DNA of 64,000 nt from Lepas anatifera (Eukaryota; Arthropoda; Thecostraca; Lepadidae). Below are positions 36,958-49,173 of this stretch, piece after piece. Position numbers and translations under genes: made by a program. The stretch lies in assembly GCA_034440635.1 (NCBI GenBank), contig JAOTON010000959.1, positions 124,001 through 188,000 of the forward strand, written 5' to 3'. The notes below the pieces were generated by a model, which worked only from the letters and a program-made list of their open reading frames with translations, searched no databases and was not told the DNA's origin. The first letter of the stretch is position 1; every line of letters begins with the position of its first letter.

Positions 36958-37259
36958 GAAGATACCTTTACTTAAAGTTACGTTCAAGAGGGATTCCCCT
37001 CGTCCGAGTGACGTCACACGGGCGTGGAGGAATTCCTTCACCATCGAGCCGTGTGCTAAACTGCTGCTAATGGCACTTCCCGCTTACGAATTTGTGAGAA
37101 TACACGGCAATCAAGTTTAGTCCAGATGCAATGGAGAAACATTTTATTTTCGACTCTGGGCCTCTTTTTGCAAACATTTGGATATTTTATCATTTAATTT
37201 TCCCAGGTTATATGCTACGAGGTGTGACGTCACATCCGGTGGTCTGCGCTTGCTGTTGG
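36958..37259 (+). mobile_element. 302-bp nested insert with 10-bp direct duplication (copy 2 of the CRE repeat)
   Basis: ACCACTGCAG occurs at 36948-36957 and again at 37260-37269, exactly flanking a 302-bp sequence that is the reverse complement of 23152-23461. The sister hAT-like copy at 57473-59274 lacks this segment, so it is an insertion into copy A. A 9-10 bp duplication points to Mutator-like transposition, but I see no long terminal inverted repeats. It carries two perfect TGACGTCA octamers (37009-37016, 37225-37232). Confidence 0.65.
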
Positions 37260-39960
37260 ACCACTGCAGCAACCCCTGGACCCCACGCACGCCACACCAT
37301 TCACAAACCATCATTGTGCGCCATAATATGTTGGCTTTTCTTTATTTTGTGGCCTGACTATAGCCTGAGGGCAAGATGATTTTCTTCGTTTTTTTTTGTA
37401 AATCACGGCTTTTGAATTGCTATTTATTGCCATATTTTGTGTCATCGGAGGTAAGGTTTGAGTAATGTCTTTAGTGCGCCATTTGCAGTATTCACTACAG
37501 CGTTTTCGGGAGCATGACGCGATCGTTCATTGTTTGTTTTGCTTTTGATTGAGGTGGTGCACAGGGTCGGTTCTTCGACTCGGCTTATTATTTATTTCGA
37601 AGCTTAATTTGTCACAGGATTGTTCAGAATGAACTGGGGCAAGAATTGCCACTCAAAATGTCAAATTTTCAAACATTGAGTCCTGTTCTTTGTGTTTAAA
37701 ACCTTGCTTATAACCTCAATTAATAGTCATGAAGGACATACCTTCAAAATGAAAAGCCCTCAGGCCCTTCATCTCACTCACATGTTTGCATTTAGCACCT
37801 TTCTTCATTCGTAGGCAGACATTATTTATGTCATGAAGTAATGCATTGCAATTGACATTTTATGGAAAGAAATGTGCAGTTATTAGATAGTTAACCCATG
37901 AATAAATGTACAGGAATGTGTGTACTATGAAAGGAAATGTGCATTTTTGTGCACATACTTGTCCACCATTCTGAGTTGGAGTCAACTCCGCCTCAATGTT
38001 TATTTGAGCTGGAGTTGAGTCGACTCATTTCAGAATTTGGGTTGAGTCGAGTCGGCTCACCATTTTCAACACAGTGAATCGAGTCAGAATCAGAGTCAGT
38101 ATTTAAGCCATGAGTCAGAGTTGAGTCGACTCAAAAATTTTGAGTCATCAACAAGTCTGATGGCTACACAAGCGTACTTTTTGAATCTCTAAAACACTAG
38201 GATTATAGGGCACCTCAAAGCCTCAAAGTGAACAAGACTTCCAAGGAATCAAGAGTTTCATGCGAGAGGAAAAGAGAACGGAGAACATATGGGCTTATAA
38301 TTTCTAAGTGCGAACATGAAAGCACAACTAACGTTTGATTAACTCGAAATAGGTACAAAACTAAGTTTATTTTGGAATGTAGACACATTCTCAATTCAAT
38401 ATTTTCATCCTCAACTGCTTGTTTGCACCTATAAACTTATTTTGCACAGCCTGAAACATCCTGTCGCTCCTGAAACGTCTACATCTTGCAGGAGGCAAGT
38501 AGCAGTTTTCCTGTAATGCAGCAAGGTTGCATTAGATATAAAAAACGTGGCCAAATTCAGATATCAGCACCCCATCCCCCAACATAATTTCAAAGTTGCA
38601 CCAGGAGATCGTATCCGATATTTTTGCTCTCAGGCAGTCATATCTGGGACCTGGTGTCATCAACTTCCTCCAAGCCGAACACAAAGCCAAAGGGGCTGAT
38701 GCAATTGGGAGCACGAAAATGTTATTGGCAGATCTTAGACAAAGCAGATTTTATCCCCGGTGGATATTAATATTTACCTCCAGATGAGGAAGTTGTTCTA
38801 TTGCAAAAGCCTTCGGGTCTTACCGAAGGGGAAATAGATATTCCCAGCGTATGTACACAATGATAGGAATAGGTACCCGGTTTTGGTACCATACTTTATA
38901 GAAGGGATTGTTTGCACCTCAATCGGTAAAAATATAAGTTTTTGTATCTGGTTCTTCGAGATTTTTCCCAACTATGTTGACGATATCGGTTTTCTTTCAA
39001 CCGATAGTTAGTGGAATTATAAGCCCAACTGCACGGATTACTTTTGTATTTTTTACGTGAGGCGCAGGACAAATTATTCGGTTCCTTTCTCTGACAGGAT
39101 CTCACTCCAGATTTGGCGACGAAATTTAAATTGAAATAAGCTTATCAGTGTTCGAAATGTCCACTGAGTGCTCAAAGCACATCACATCTCTTCATTCTCC
39201 TCACCCTAGATCATCATGAAGACTTGTCTTGTGGCCTGAGCTCCAACTTAAATAGCGCGCTGCTGTGTCATACCGTGTCTAGCGCGCCGCGAACGTCCGT
39301 GTACGCGCGTCGCCACACAAAGGCGAGCTGAGACCGCCCGCAGCGCGGCGGTCGCTTCGCGGACGTCGCAGGGCGGCTAATGTGGGACCGCTGGCGTGCG
39401 ACGATGTCGCCGCACCAGCCGCGCCGCTTTGGTCGCGGCTCGCTGCCGCGTGCCGTGCCTGTGCCCGGCGGGGAGGGTAGCTCTGATCTGTGGTTCCTGC
39501 AGTGAGGCAGATGGGTGCAGATACGGAATTGTTTTAGGAGGTTCACAAGCTGCAACTTATTTACCATGGGTGCTAGAAAGGGAGACAAGCGGAATTAACA
39601 TCAATAGCCGTAAGCGCGCAGTCACGAAATGTCACGCTTGGAAAAATTTCAAAGTCACGCCGAGGTTTCTGGAACTGAAGATTTTGCGATAAAACACACA
39701 ACCGCCGTCATTTTAACATCATCTCTTTATGATTTGCTTTCGATGATACGTTATTGCCAACATTCGTAAGCCACGACAATAATTCACCACTGCTGTTTTA
39801 ATTTACCACCTGAATTTCCCAAGCATATAAGTGCAGGCTCATGGACTGATCGATCATTGCATCTAGAAATGCATGACAGCGTGAACGTGAGCGTGCCTAA
39901 CACCTTGCTTTTCGTTTCGCCTGACCTCAGCCCTTGTGCCTGACTCCTGCGCATGCGCAG

Positions 39961-40078
39961 GCGTACGTGGCGTGGGTGAACTCGCAGCTGCGGAAGAAGG
40001 AGGGGTACAAGCTGGTGACGGACCTGCGCGCTGATCTTCACTCCGGCGTGGTGCTAGCCGACCTCATCGAGATAGTCT
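39961..40078 (+). CDS. DIXDC1: Dixin-like protein, CH-domain exon a
   Basis: Acceptor CATGCGCAG and donor T|GTGAGT bound 118 bp, phase 0 in and phase 1 out. It encodes AYVAWVNSQLRKKEGYK, then VTDLRADLHSGVVLADLIEIV. Vertebrate dixin has AYVAWVNAQLKK followed by DLRQDLRDGVILAYLIEIV, so the match is close to residue for residue. This is the first half of a calponin-homology domain: the Trp-containing first helix and the DLR-DL-G-VLA-LIEIV core. Dixin's CH-containing isoform associates with actin, and dixin promotes Wnt/beta-catenin signalling through its DIX domain (family knowledge). The third position of codons is strongly G/C, unlike the flanking intron. Confidence 0.95.
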
Positions 40079-43000
40079 GTGAGTAACACCACTCCCTCTG
40101 AAGCCAGCTAACCCGCGAATCAAATAGGTTGTGTTGGAGTGCGGCCGATAATGTCCCGTCTCATGTTTCACTATGCTTATCTTGAGTAGAATATTTGTGC
40201 AAGTTTTGAAGAAAGCAGAAATAACGTTTTGAAATTGTGATGAACACCCCCGAGAGGGTAAACTTTGCATTGAAATTTCGGATACGATACAACAAGAGCA
40301 TAACTTCCAGTTATAGTGGTGTGAAACATCTCTTTAAACAAATATTAAGTACTCAATCTTTCATTTGGTGTCTCTGATCAGGACAAAGGGGCCACGCATG
40401 ATAACTAAAATGCAAGAGATATAATGGATGAAAATATGTGAGGGCTGTTGGATCAGAGGTTGATCGCTTTGAGGTTGTTATTCAAAATCACTTCTGCAAA
40501 ATTCACTATATATTCTTTAAATTTTAATCTAACCGGCTGGTATGCAGCGCACACTGTATTCACGCCATTTGGACTCAGTAAGTATATTTCATGGTAGCAT
40601 TAAATGCTTATCAGATCCGTCTAGCGTGCCGTGAAATAAAAAAGCTTGCTTAAACTTAGAAATCGTAATGATGATCGAATATGGGTACTATTTTATAACG
40701 CGACCAAATGAACTATCTAGGATATCGACAATAATTCGAGTACTTCGCTGGAATTCACATGCTTCTTCCTCATTATATAAGCAGTTCAAAACAGCGACAA
40801 AAGCTGTGGAGACTGGTATCGGTTGTGGGTTTTACAACGCTGCCAGGCATTTCCCTGCTCTGATGTATGTCTAACTGGAGCGTGCTCGCATGTCTCTTCC
40901 CTTGCACTCTCTCTCTGTACTAATGATCACCATCTTCTTCTGTTCCTTTGTTGTCGTGGGGAAAGTGTGCCACGTGACGTTCACACGTGGATACACTTGT
41001 GGCATGTTTGCTGAACCAACTTCCGCCTCCAGCTGTTTTGCCTGTCTCGGTAGCTCATTTAATGGCTGATGAATCCTCGAAAAACCTCATGATGAGGCCA
41101 TTTCATGGCCACAACGTCCGCGCTTTGTGTGTACATACATTCCCATCAGGAGTCTTGTCAAAACTCTTTTTTCTTTCGTTGGGCTGAATGCACTTTGAAA
41201 CTTCTGGTGAGTTCCCTGTGTAAGATGCTCTCGTGTAATTCCCGATGAATCACGTCAACAGCCCGACTCAAGGCAGGGTGGAGTGGACTGTCACTAGATC
41301 AATGTCCGTTTACAAATATTTCCAGATAATTTAACTAATATATTGTTATCTGGACTCAGGTTATCATAGAATCCACGTAGGCGGAAGGTTCAGCTCACAG
41401 GCAAAAGGTCGCTTGCCTGTTTCATGCCACGTAAAACGATATCCCAAGGTGCTGTTTACTGTTTCACTTTTCTTTGTTGACGTAGAACCCGCGAGAGACA
41501 CTACAACGTAGAGTGACACTGTACAATTCTGCCACATGACTCTTTGATCCCCTTGTTGGTTTTTTTCTTTATATGCCGGCCGAGCCGATCTCGTTTGATT
41601 TACAAGTTCTAGAGATTTCATCTTACCACCAACGCTGCTAGAAACATATCAATTGGAAATTTGTCAAACAACTTGCTCGAAAAATCATATTGATGATACA
41701 TTTATTAGATGGACAATTGCATAAACGTCGTATGTATTTATAGTCAGATCAGGAGCATGTTTATATTTTGGCAGTATCTTTTTATTTCTGTCATGAACCA
41801 CACCTTTACTTGTTTTGGGGGCTGCCAAAGCTAAAAATGAGAAGAACTGATACAAAGAGCGGCCTCTTAAAATGTTTTTGAAGGACACATCGATCAGTGG
41901 GTTCAGGCAGTCCAGGCCATTTTGGAAGGAATTTTGTCTCTGGGAATCACTTCTCTTTGTTAACCCCGGTCCCCGAATTCCGATCAGAACCATCTGGGTG
42001 TGGGGCACGTGCTTCTCTGCTTACCTGTCCTTTCCCTCTGTCGAGTGCATTCCTGCCACATTCCCCTTTCCTTCTTACCTGCTCCCGGGCCCACCCGCCA
42101 TAAAACTGCTCATTACTCGGCCTCGGCGCAGGGATACCCATCCTGAAACTGGCGACGACAGTTTTCCCACGGAGCTGTCGGTGGAAAATTGTGCGGCTGG
42201 AGGCAGTGTTTATTACGGTGGATACGTCTCAACCGCTCCTCGCACTGTGTCCGGCCCATGAAGGCCATTTGTCGCGACCTGAGACGCTGACCTCCTCGAG
42301 GTCACACCGCAAACGATTCTGGATTGGAGGCACTCGCGCCCGTCGGAGATGCCACGGCAGCGCATGTACAATTGTTGTCGAGAAACACAACAGTTGGCGG
42401 TGCGATTATCATCTCCTGTCTGGTCAAGTACTGAACCCGCCGGTGTTATCGCGGTTCCCAGGCCACGCCGTTGGCTGCTGTATGGAATCGTTTCAGACGG
42501 TACTCTTAATGCACAACAGCTGAGGTGTTTCACGATGGAGTCTGCAGCATTGTAAAGCTAATTATCTTATCATGAGACTCGAGTAAATCAGGTTTTGTAT
42601 GTGCTGCAGTGCTACCGTTCTGATGACTCAGTTTCCCGTCATTTTGTCTACATTAAGTTCCGGAGGGTCTGGGGTAACTCCAGCCTCCCTCGAGCTGAAT
42701 GCATGGCTGAACCCATATCCTGACACCTGCCACAGCGCAAAAGCACAGCGGTGGGGAATCCGTGACGGTATCATGATTCACTCCGTGACAGTGTCGTGAG
42801 TAATTTTCGGAGCAATGATTGTGTACCGAGTTTTCGCTTTAGCTCAGTTCCTATCGAAAACAACGGGTGAATGAAGAAGTGAGTCATGTAATAATGCTCT
42901 CCACAAAATTGACAACAGTAACTAAAGAAAAAAATGGTCAGTTTAAAATGAATGCATCTGGGTTTTCAGTGTATACTAGCGGGTGCCTCAGACTGCAAGT

Positions 43001-43697
43001 TTTTTCTGGCATACCTAAGTGAAAATATCATAAGTGAAAATAGTGAAATTGACAGTAAACATTTGCCTACTTTGACCCAATTCTGGTTCCTCGTGCATGT
43101 ACAGGTCGAATTGTTGGATCATTGAGATGATGCGAGCCAGCAAACCCGAAATCCTGCCTTGGAGCAGAATGATTATGATGCATTGTTTATGACTTATTAA
43201 GGTTGCGTGTGGTCTACTTTAACTATCGTCTTCATCTGGCCAGTGCCTCAGTCACGAGCTTTCCGTTATTCTCCTAATTAGGTGGGTGGGACAGCTGCCC
43301 GCCGCTTCCACCTTCCAGATTTCTTTAAATGAGACCTTGACCTGGTGTGGGAACGCATATAATGAATTACTGTTCGAAAGAAAGTAGGAGAAAGGTGTAT
43401 TCTCAATATCACAGAGCGCACTGTTCAGGGATATTTTTAGTATAAGTGGTCCAAATTTTGTATTTGGTTAGTACACATGTATACCCAGACAAAATTCACG
43501 CTATTGGTGCAAAGTCCCGGAGTGCATATATCGAGACACATTTCGCAAGCAACAGGATACAAAGCTCTAGCACAGTTTTCATGACCACAGCCCCATGTCG
43601 ACACACCTCTCCCTGGGCCACCGAGCTGCACAAGTAACACGAGTTTCTCACCGGCGCAAACCGCCTACGGCCTCCACACGACACTAAAAGCCTAGGT

Positions 43698-44152
43698 TTA
43701 AAGGGACGTGGCACCTTGGTCGAATTCTGGAATTTAGTGTAATTAGGCGTACTTTTAGCCGAAAATAATGAAACCACTCATGATTTCTCTGAACAATGTA
43801 CAATAAGCTCAATATTTTGATTTTTAAAATATTCCTCTAGGAAAATAAATAAATATCTGTCTGTGGATGATGTCATGATCTGGCAACCCCTACCATACTT
43901 GAAACACTTCAAGGGCTTCAATTGGCTGATGCTCATCGTGACGTCAGCATATGTCGTCTTACCAACAGCCATGACAACTGTGACCTGCTGCTTGGGGTTC
44001 ATGAGGGGTACATAGCAGGAAGGTTTTAGTTTTTTCTACGGAAATCACGAGTTCCAAGACAAATGATATATTGAATACCGGGTTTTCCGACTTGCTTTAT
44101 AACTTGGCTATCTCAGTTAAAATCACGTTACGAAGGTCCACCTTCCCTTTAA
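43698..44152 (+). mobile_element. TTAA MITE family 2b, better preserved copy
   Basis: TTAA lies at both ends (43698-43701, 44149-44152). The left end reads TTAAAGGGACGTGGCACCTT and the right end, reverse-complemented, reads TTAAAGGGAAGGTGGACCTT, an imperfect 20-bp terminal inverted repeat. It pairs with 31151-31590 in inverted orientation. It carries TGACGTCA at 43939-43946. There is no coding capacity. Confidence 0.75.
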
Positions 44153-46374
44153 TGCTGTTTTTAGAAACGTCTGGTATCAAATATAAGCTGTTGGAACACT
44201 AATCCAACACTGTATTTTCATAATGTGTTATATATTGTATTTGTACTAACATATTAAGCCATGTATATCGCACATGGGAAATTGTAGCAACCTGATTCTG
44301 AGTAGGGTATTTATGCAAAAAACTATAAAAAAACACCAAACGAAGAAACCGGACTCCATTCACAGAGAGAGCGCTGATCATGAATGGATCCGGAAAATCC
44401 TTGCAGTACTTTTTAAATGGGCAAAACGCTCAGCAACTGCCGCAGGCAAAACGCTCAGCGCCCGGCGCAGCCAGGGAAGGGAGAGAACACAATCGCTCCA
44501 TCTCCTGCATCCACACCGTAGCACAAATAACGTTTCGGCAAATCCAGCCATGCCTAGTGCCTTGAGCGCCCCTCGGCGTATCTTCCAGTTCACCCGGAGC
44601 CCGTGGCGGCACCCACAGGGGCCGTAAACTGGCTGGCCGGTGGGGTTAGCCCGGCTGGTTTCCCACCGCCTCGCGGCGCCGACAGTCTACCGCGGCAGTC
44701 GGCAGTTTCCGGTCCAGCGCGTCGTTTCCGGTCGCACGCCGCACCTGCTTGTTTCCCATCGCGGCGGTTACCCCTCCCCCCACCCCAGACTCACGCGTGA
44801 GCTACCGGGGCGCTGCTCACTCCTCAAACCATGCGTCCTACCGCGGTCCTGGTCACTCTTCAACTAATGCCTGAGCGGCCTGGGCGCTCTCAAGGCTCAA
44901 GTCACGCGTGAGCTCACCCCTCAACCCACGCACGAGCTACTGGGATGCTGCTAAAGTGGTCAGTCTCGATCCATACGTGGGCTACTTCGGTGTAATTCGC
45001 CCCTTTGTTCTACTGCGGAAAACAAAGCTGTCTTCTGATCTGTTCGAAGGTCAGCAACTCTTTTAAAAGGATTGGTGAATTCAGTTTCCTCCCTTCCTTT
45101 TTAGTGAGAAATTTGCAGGTAATTTGCATCCGTATCTCATTTAACTTTTCCTTGATTTTGTTCTTCTTCCAATTGGGTGACGTTACTGAAGCCCGGTTTA
45201 GCTTCGGACGCACGGGTGGTGGGGGGCAGTGTTTTGCTACATGATTTCAACTGAAGTCTTACTGAATAGCTATAATATACATTTCTAGATAATGTGCTAG
45301 CCTTCTATAAAAACTTAAACCAGGTCGAATCTTTTAAATTGGTGTTCAACATCTTGGCACTGAACCTGCCTCGTCATATCGAGTATGTAGAAAAAGCACT
45401 GCATTGGCACAGACATCCAAGAGCAATTCATCGCTCAACTATAAACCTCTTTCTCGTCCCTTTAAACCTTTTTTGTCAGCCGGGGTCGTAAAGTGCTCCT
45501 GACAAGCTATCCACAAGCGTCCAATCCACGTTTTTACGGCACTAAGTCTCTTTACACGTGAATATGGCCCTGGGCCCTTCAGGCAAAGCGAGACATCGAA
45601 GCACCCCTCGTACTTGGAGATCTCAAAGGGGATAACTGAACATCCGTAACCAAGCATATCAGTTCAATTAAGTCCCGTGGAGTAAAGCAAAACACCTCCC
45701 CTTGAAATCAACCAGGATTAATCCATGCGAATCCAGAGAGATCTGATCGGTGATGGCGATGATGGGCCAAGAATGGTTCCATCAGTTTTAAAATAAAGCC
45801 ATACAACAGGCCTTTCCGTCTGCATGTTGCTTGATACAATTCCCCTTGTCATCAGTCCCAATTTTATTCCGCACGCGTATCGTGAGCACACGGCTCCAGG
45901 TGAGATATATCATTGATCATCTGACCGGACTAATTCTGATTCAGGCTAATCACGCAGCCCCGCTCTGAACGGTGCTCCTGAGAGGTCATGGGTTCATGCT
46001 GGAGGCATATCCAATATAGGCAGCACGCATCCGGGGACGTAATAAACAGTACGCAGCACAATTGTAGAGGAAAACATTTGTCAGCATTGTGCGAACACAC
46101 CGCATGTCAGTTGTGAGGTGATTCAGTTCAATAGTTCGATTAGAGGGCGCTGTCTGCTTTTGTTTGTCAGGACACTTGCTTGAACAGTAAATTGTTTGGT
46201 ATTCTATTTTGAATGCATTCGAATAGATATGCTTTTTGCAAGATATTTGATAATTTTGATACGTTTAATTGCATGATCGAATACCGTTAGGTGAACAAAT
46301 TTGATGGCCACCAGATGACAATTTTCACATGGCATTGTCGTCAACCTTTAAAATACCCAAATGACAACGGTGAT

Positions 46375-47391
46375 TTAACCCGCGCCCCACCGGGGTCCGG
46401 CGCCACCTTCGCCCCACCGGGGCCATCGATGGCCCCCTCTAACTCCGAAAATATGGGCGTTAGCGCAAATCTGCAAAGTGCAATAGAAAGCTCGCGTGAA
46501 TTCAGTAAGAAATTACTTCGCATGTTTTAGTGCTCAGGTCAATGGTTTGACCTCCAGAGGTCCATTAGGTCAAGATCGGCTATTTTCACTCAAATATGCA
46601 ATGATTAAGCCAACTGGGCATAACTCTTATGTCATTAGAGCTATTGGGGCCTGGTAAAGTACATTTGATAGCAAATTGCCAGTACTTTTTCCGCTATGTG
46701 GAACGTTAAGACCTCCCGCCAGTGGTTTGACCGCCAGAGGTCACCTCGTGACCTAATATGACCTGAGGTCACGAAAGGTCAAAAGTGACCTTGCCGTATA
46801 TCAAATGAAAGCCAGTGACAAGACAAACACGATGGTGTTTGTTTCACCGTTCTAGCTCAATTAGGTCAAAGTTATTGTCCAAATACTGTTTTTGACCTCT
46901 GGTGACCTTGGATGACCTTGGAAAGTCAAAGGGCAAATATGACCCCTGGGATCCGTGAAAGGGTGTCCAAAAACGTTGTTCTGAGCAGTCTGAGTATTTG
47001 CAATCATTTTTGTGGCTTTTATATCATGAAATAGCTTTTCCCATGCTTTGTCAATGGGAGAGGTCACCTCGTGACCTGACCTCAGGGCACGAAATCGAAA
47101 ATCCCGGATATACACCTTGTAGACCCTGGAGGGGTCATGAAGTGTGGGAAGTTTCAAATCGATCGACTTTGAAATGTAGCTCTTACAGAGCTCTAAAGGT
47201 GAAGTGAGGTGACCTTGGTTGACCTCGTCTGGTGACCTGACCTTGGGTGACCCGGGGTAAAAATTTCAGGGATGATGGGAAAATGATGCAGTGAGAGGTA
47301 GGCCCTCAACGGCGGTGCTGCGCCTCGTCGTTTTTCTGCTATCCCGGAAAACCTTAGGGGGCCATCGATGGCCCCCGGTGGGGGGGGTTAA
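46375..47391 (+). mobile_element. TTAA-flanked piggyBac-like element, family 1 copy C
   Basis: TTAA lies at 46375-46378 and 47388-47391. The copy is very similar to A, with many single-base losses in homopolymer runs (for example GGGG for GGGGG, AAA for AAAA), especially at the ends, where the right terminal repeat has lost its C. It keeps the half-site array, the ATCGAT palindromes and the 3' TGACCT block near 47208-47255. The systematic homopolymer shortening may be sequencing error rather than mutation. Confidence 0.8.
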
Positions 47392-48766
47392 GCGTCCACA
47401 TGTTGATTTCTCATGGTAAACGCTATATGGCCTAACGGTTGGCGTCCACCTAAAACCGAATAACCAACTCCTGCTGGGCAGTCATATACAGAGCAACCGT
47501 TGGTATATCTTGCATCGAAGAACGATCATCAGAGGAAATAATTGTCACTTTAAAAATGTAAATTCACCGATTCAAATTTCTTTGCTTGCACCCACTTCAG
47601 CTCAACGCATGTTGAGTGAACGGATATTGAGTTAACAGCTTCTCTGCATGAAACTACGGTGTTGTACGAAAAAAAGTTTTAGTAAGCTGCCTAACGTTTA
47701 CTTCAGCATGGTTTTAAGCATTTAACTCTTTTAGTCTCCTGAGCGTATTTTTGAACGCGACTTCTCGACAGAAGGCACGGCGTCACAAATGTATGCGATG
47801 TCCAGCAGGCGAGAGTGAAACCTAATCCGATTTTCAAAGGTTTCTCGAACAGCTTGTGGTGCTCGGGATGCTGCCTTTGGATGTTTCGTGATTAAGGGTT
47901 TTAGTATGATATATTTTAAAGAAATTATGCGTGGTCACCATCCATTGTGACAATTATATCCAAAGGAGCTTATTCCGTCTGATTTGCTTTACTTTCAGAT
48001 GCCATACAGCGTCGCCATAGGTACCACTCTGGGAGGCACTTAGCCACTTCGCGCCGCTAAATGCCGCGGCACATTCCAGCTGTCACAGTCGAAACGCGTA
48101 GAAGTGCCGCGATCCTGGCCGCTTAGGATTTATGATTCCCTCCAGATGGGAGCTATGTTTCAAAACGGCACCCCCGGTCCAGATGAATTGAATCGAGCTG
48201 TGAAGGACGACCTCGAAAAGTGAGCTATTGCCACATGGAGGTTGAGCCAGGCAGCAAGTATTTTCAGCCTCAGCTTTGGTGAATAAACCAAGGCTGAAAC
48301 TGTGTTGCTCTTTATCAAAGCAATAACCTTATGCGAACTGTCAAGCTCATTTTCTAAGGCAGCATAACGTGATGTCAGTACCGAATTTTGGGAGAATTAC
48401 CTGAACAGGTCATTGCCTTTTATAAGCATATGTATATGCGGTATATGCAAGTCACTAAATGCACCCATGTCACGTTTGTCATGTCTATGTGTGCCATATA
48501 TGCATGTGCAGCTGAACACGCAAAGCTGCGATATAACTATACTACTCGCTATTCAACCTGTTACCTATTTACGTGAACACCCAGACAGGTAGTAGTAAAT
48601 ATGATAGTAGTAGAGAGGTAGACGTGTATCCAGAACCCAGCGGCCTCTGAGCGCGCGTCGCCGCCTGGTCGCACCGGCTGTTGGGAGGACTAATCAGAGG
48701 CAGGTTACGGGTCAGCGTACTTGGCAGCACGCTCTATCGCACCGGAACGGCGCGGTTCCCGACCAC

Positions 48767-49173
48767 CCCTGTACTGAAACTACGCTGGGACAGAGCTGGG
48801 ATTGTAGTGGGACTGAGCTGGGATTGTACTGGGACTGAGCTGGGATTGTACTGGGACAGAGCTGGCACTGTGGGACAGAGTGGGACTGAGGTGGGAATGT
48901 TCTGGGACTGAACTTGGATTATGCTGGGACTGAGCAGGGACCGAGCTGGGATTGTACTGGGACTGAGCTGGGATTGTACTGGGACTGAGCTGGGATTGTA
49001 CTGGGACTGAGCTGGGATTGTACTGGGACAGAGCTGGCACTGTGCTGGGACTAAGCTGGGATTGTGCTGGGACTGAGGTGGGAATGTTCTGGGACTGAAC
49101 TTGGATTATGCTGGGACTGAGCAGGGACTGAGCTGGGATTGTACTGGGACTGTTCTGAAACTATGCTGAGACA
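48767..49173. repeat. Minisatellite, 11/22-bp unit
   Basis: A unit of 22 bp made of two diverged 11-mers (GGGACTGAGCT and GGGATTGTACT) is repeated about 17 times, with variants such as GGGACAGAGCT and GGAATGTTCT. Several units are exact. The block also shows a higher-order duplication: the order of variants at about 48890-48960 recurs at about 49078-49150. Because 22 is not a multiple of three, the repetitive ORFs on both strands are by-products. Confidence 0.9.

Larger units (their letters stand above)
35879..38159 (+). mobile_element. hAT-like non-autonomous element with GAGTCGACTC-rich ends, copy A
   Basis: The left end reads CAGACTTGTTTAGTCGCGAC and the right end, reverse-complemented, reads CAGACTTGTTGATGACTCAA. 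The flanks ATGACTAC (35871-35878) and ATGGCTAC (38160-38167) give an 8-bp duplication with one mismatch, as for hAT. About 190 bp at each end is crowded with GAGTC/GACTC and the palindrome GAGTCGACTC, subterminal repeats that in hAT elements bind transposase (inferred here). The interior is AT-rich without a transposase frame. Copy A differs from copy B (57473-59274) by a 163-bp tandem duplication and a 302-bp nested insert. Confidence 0.8.
33111..39960 (+). other. Dixin intron 2
   Basis: This 6.85-kb intron starts GTCGGT and ends TGCGCATGCGCAG. It contains an (AT)n tract, a complete hAT-like element (35879-38159) and a GC-rich patch at 39240-39480 just before exon 3. A CRE-like TGACGTCA lies at 33170-33177, 60 bp inside the donor. 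No further exon is supported in 33178-34779, 34858-35870 or 38168-39960. Confidence 0.7.

Noticed and set aside
48681..49040. Repetitive ORFs on both strands
   Set aside because: They are produced by the 22-bp minisatellite. The period is not a multiple of three, so the frame simply cycles.
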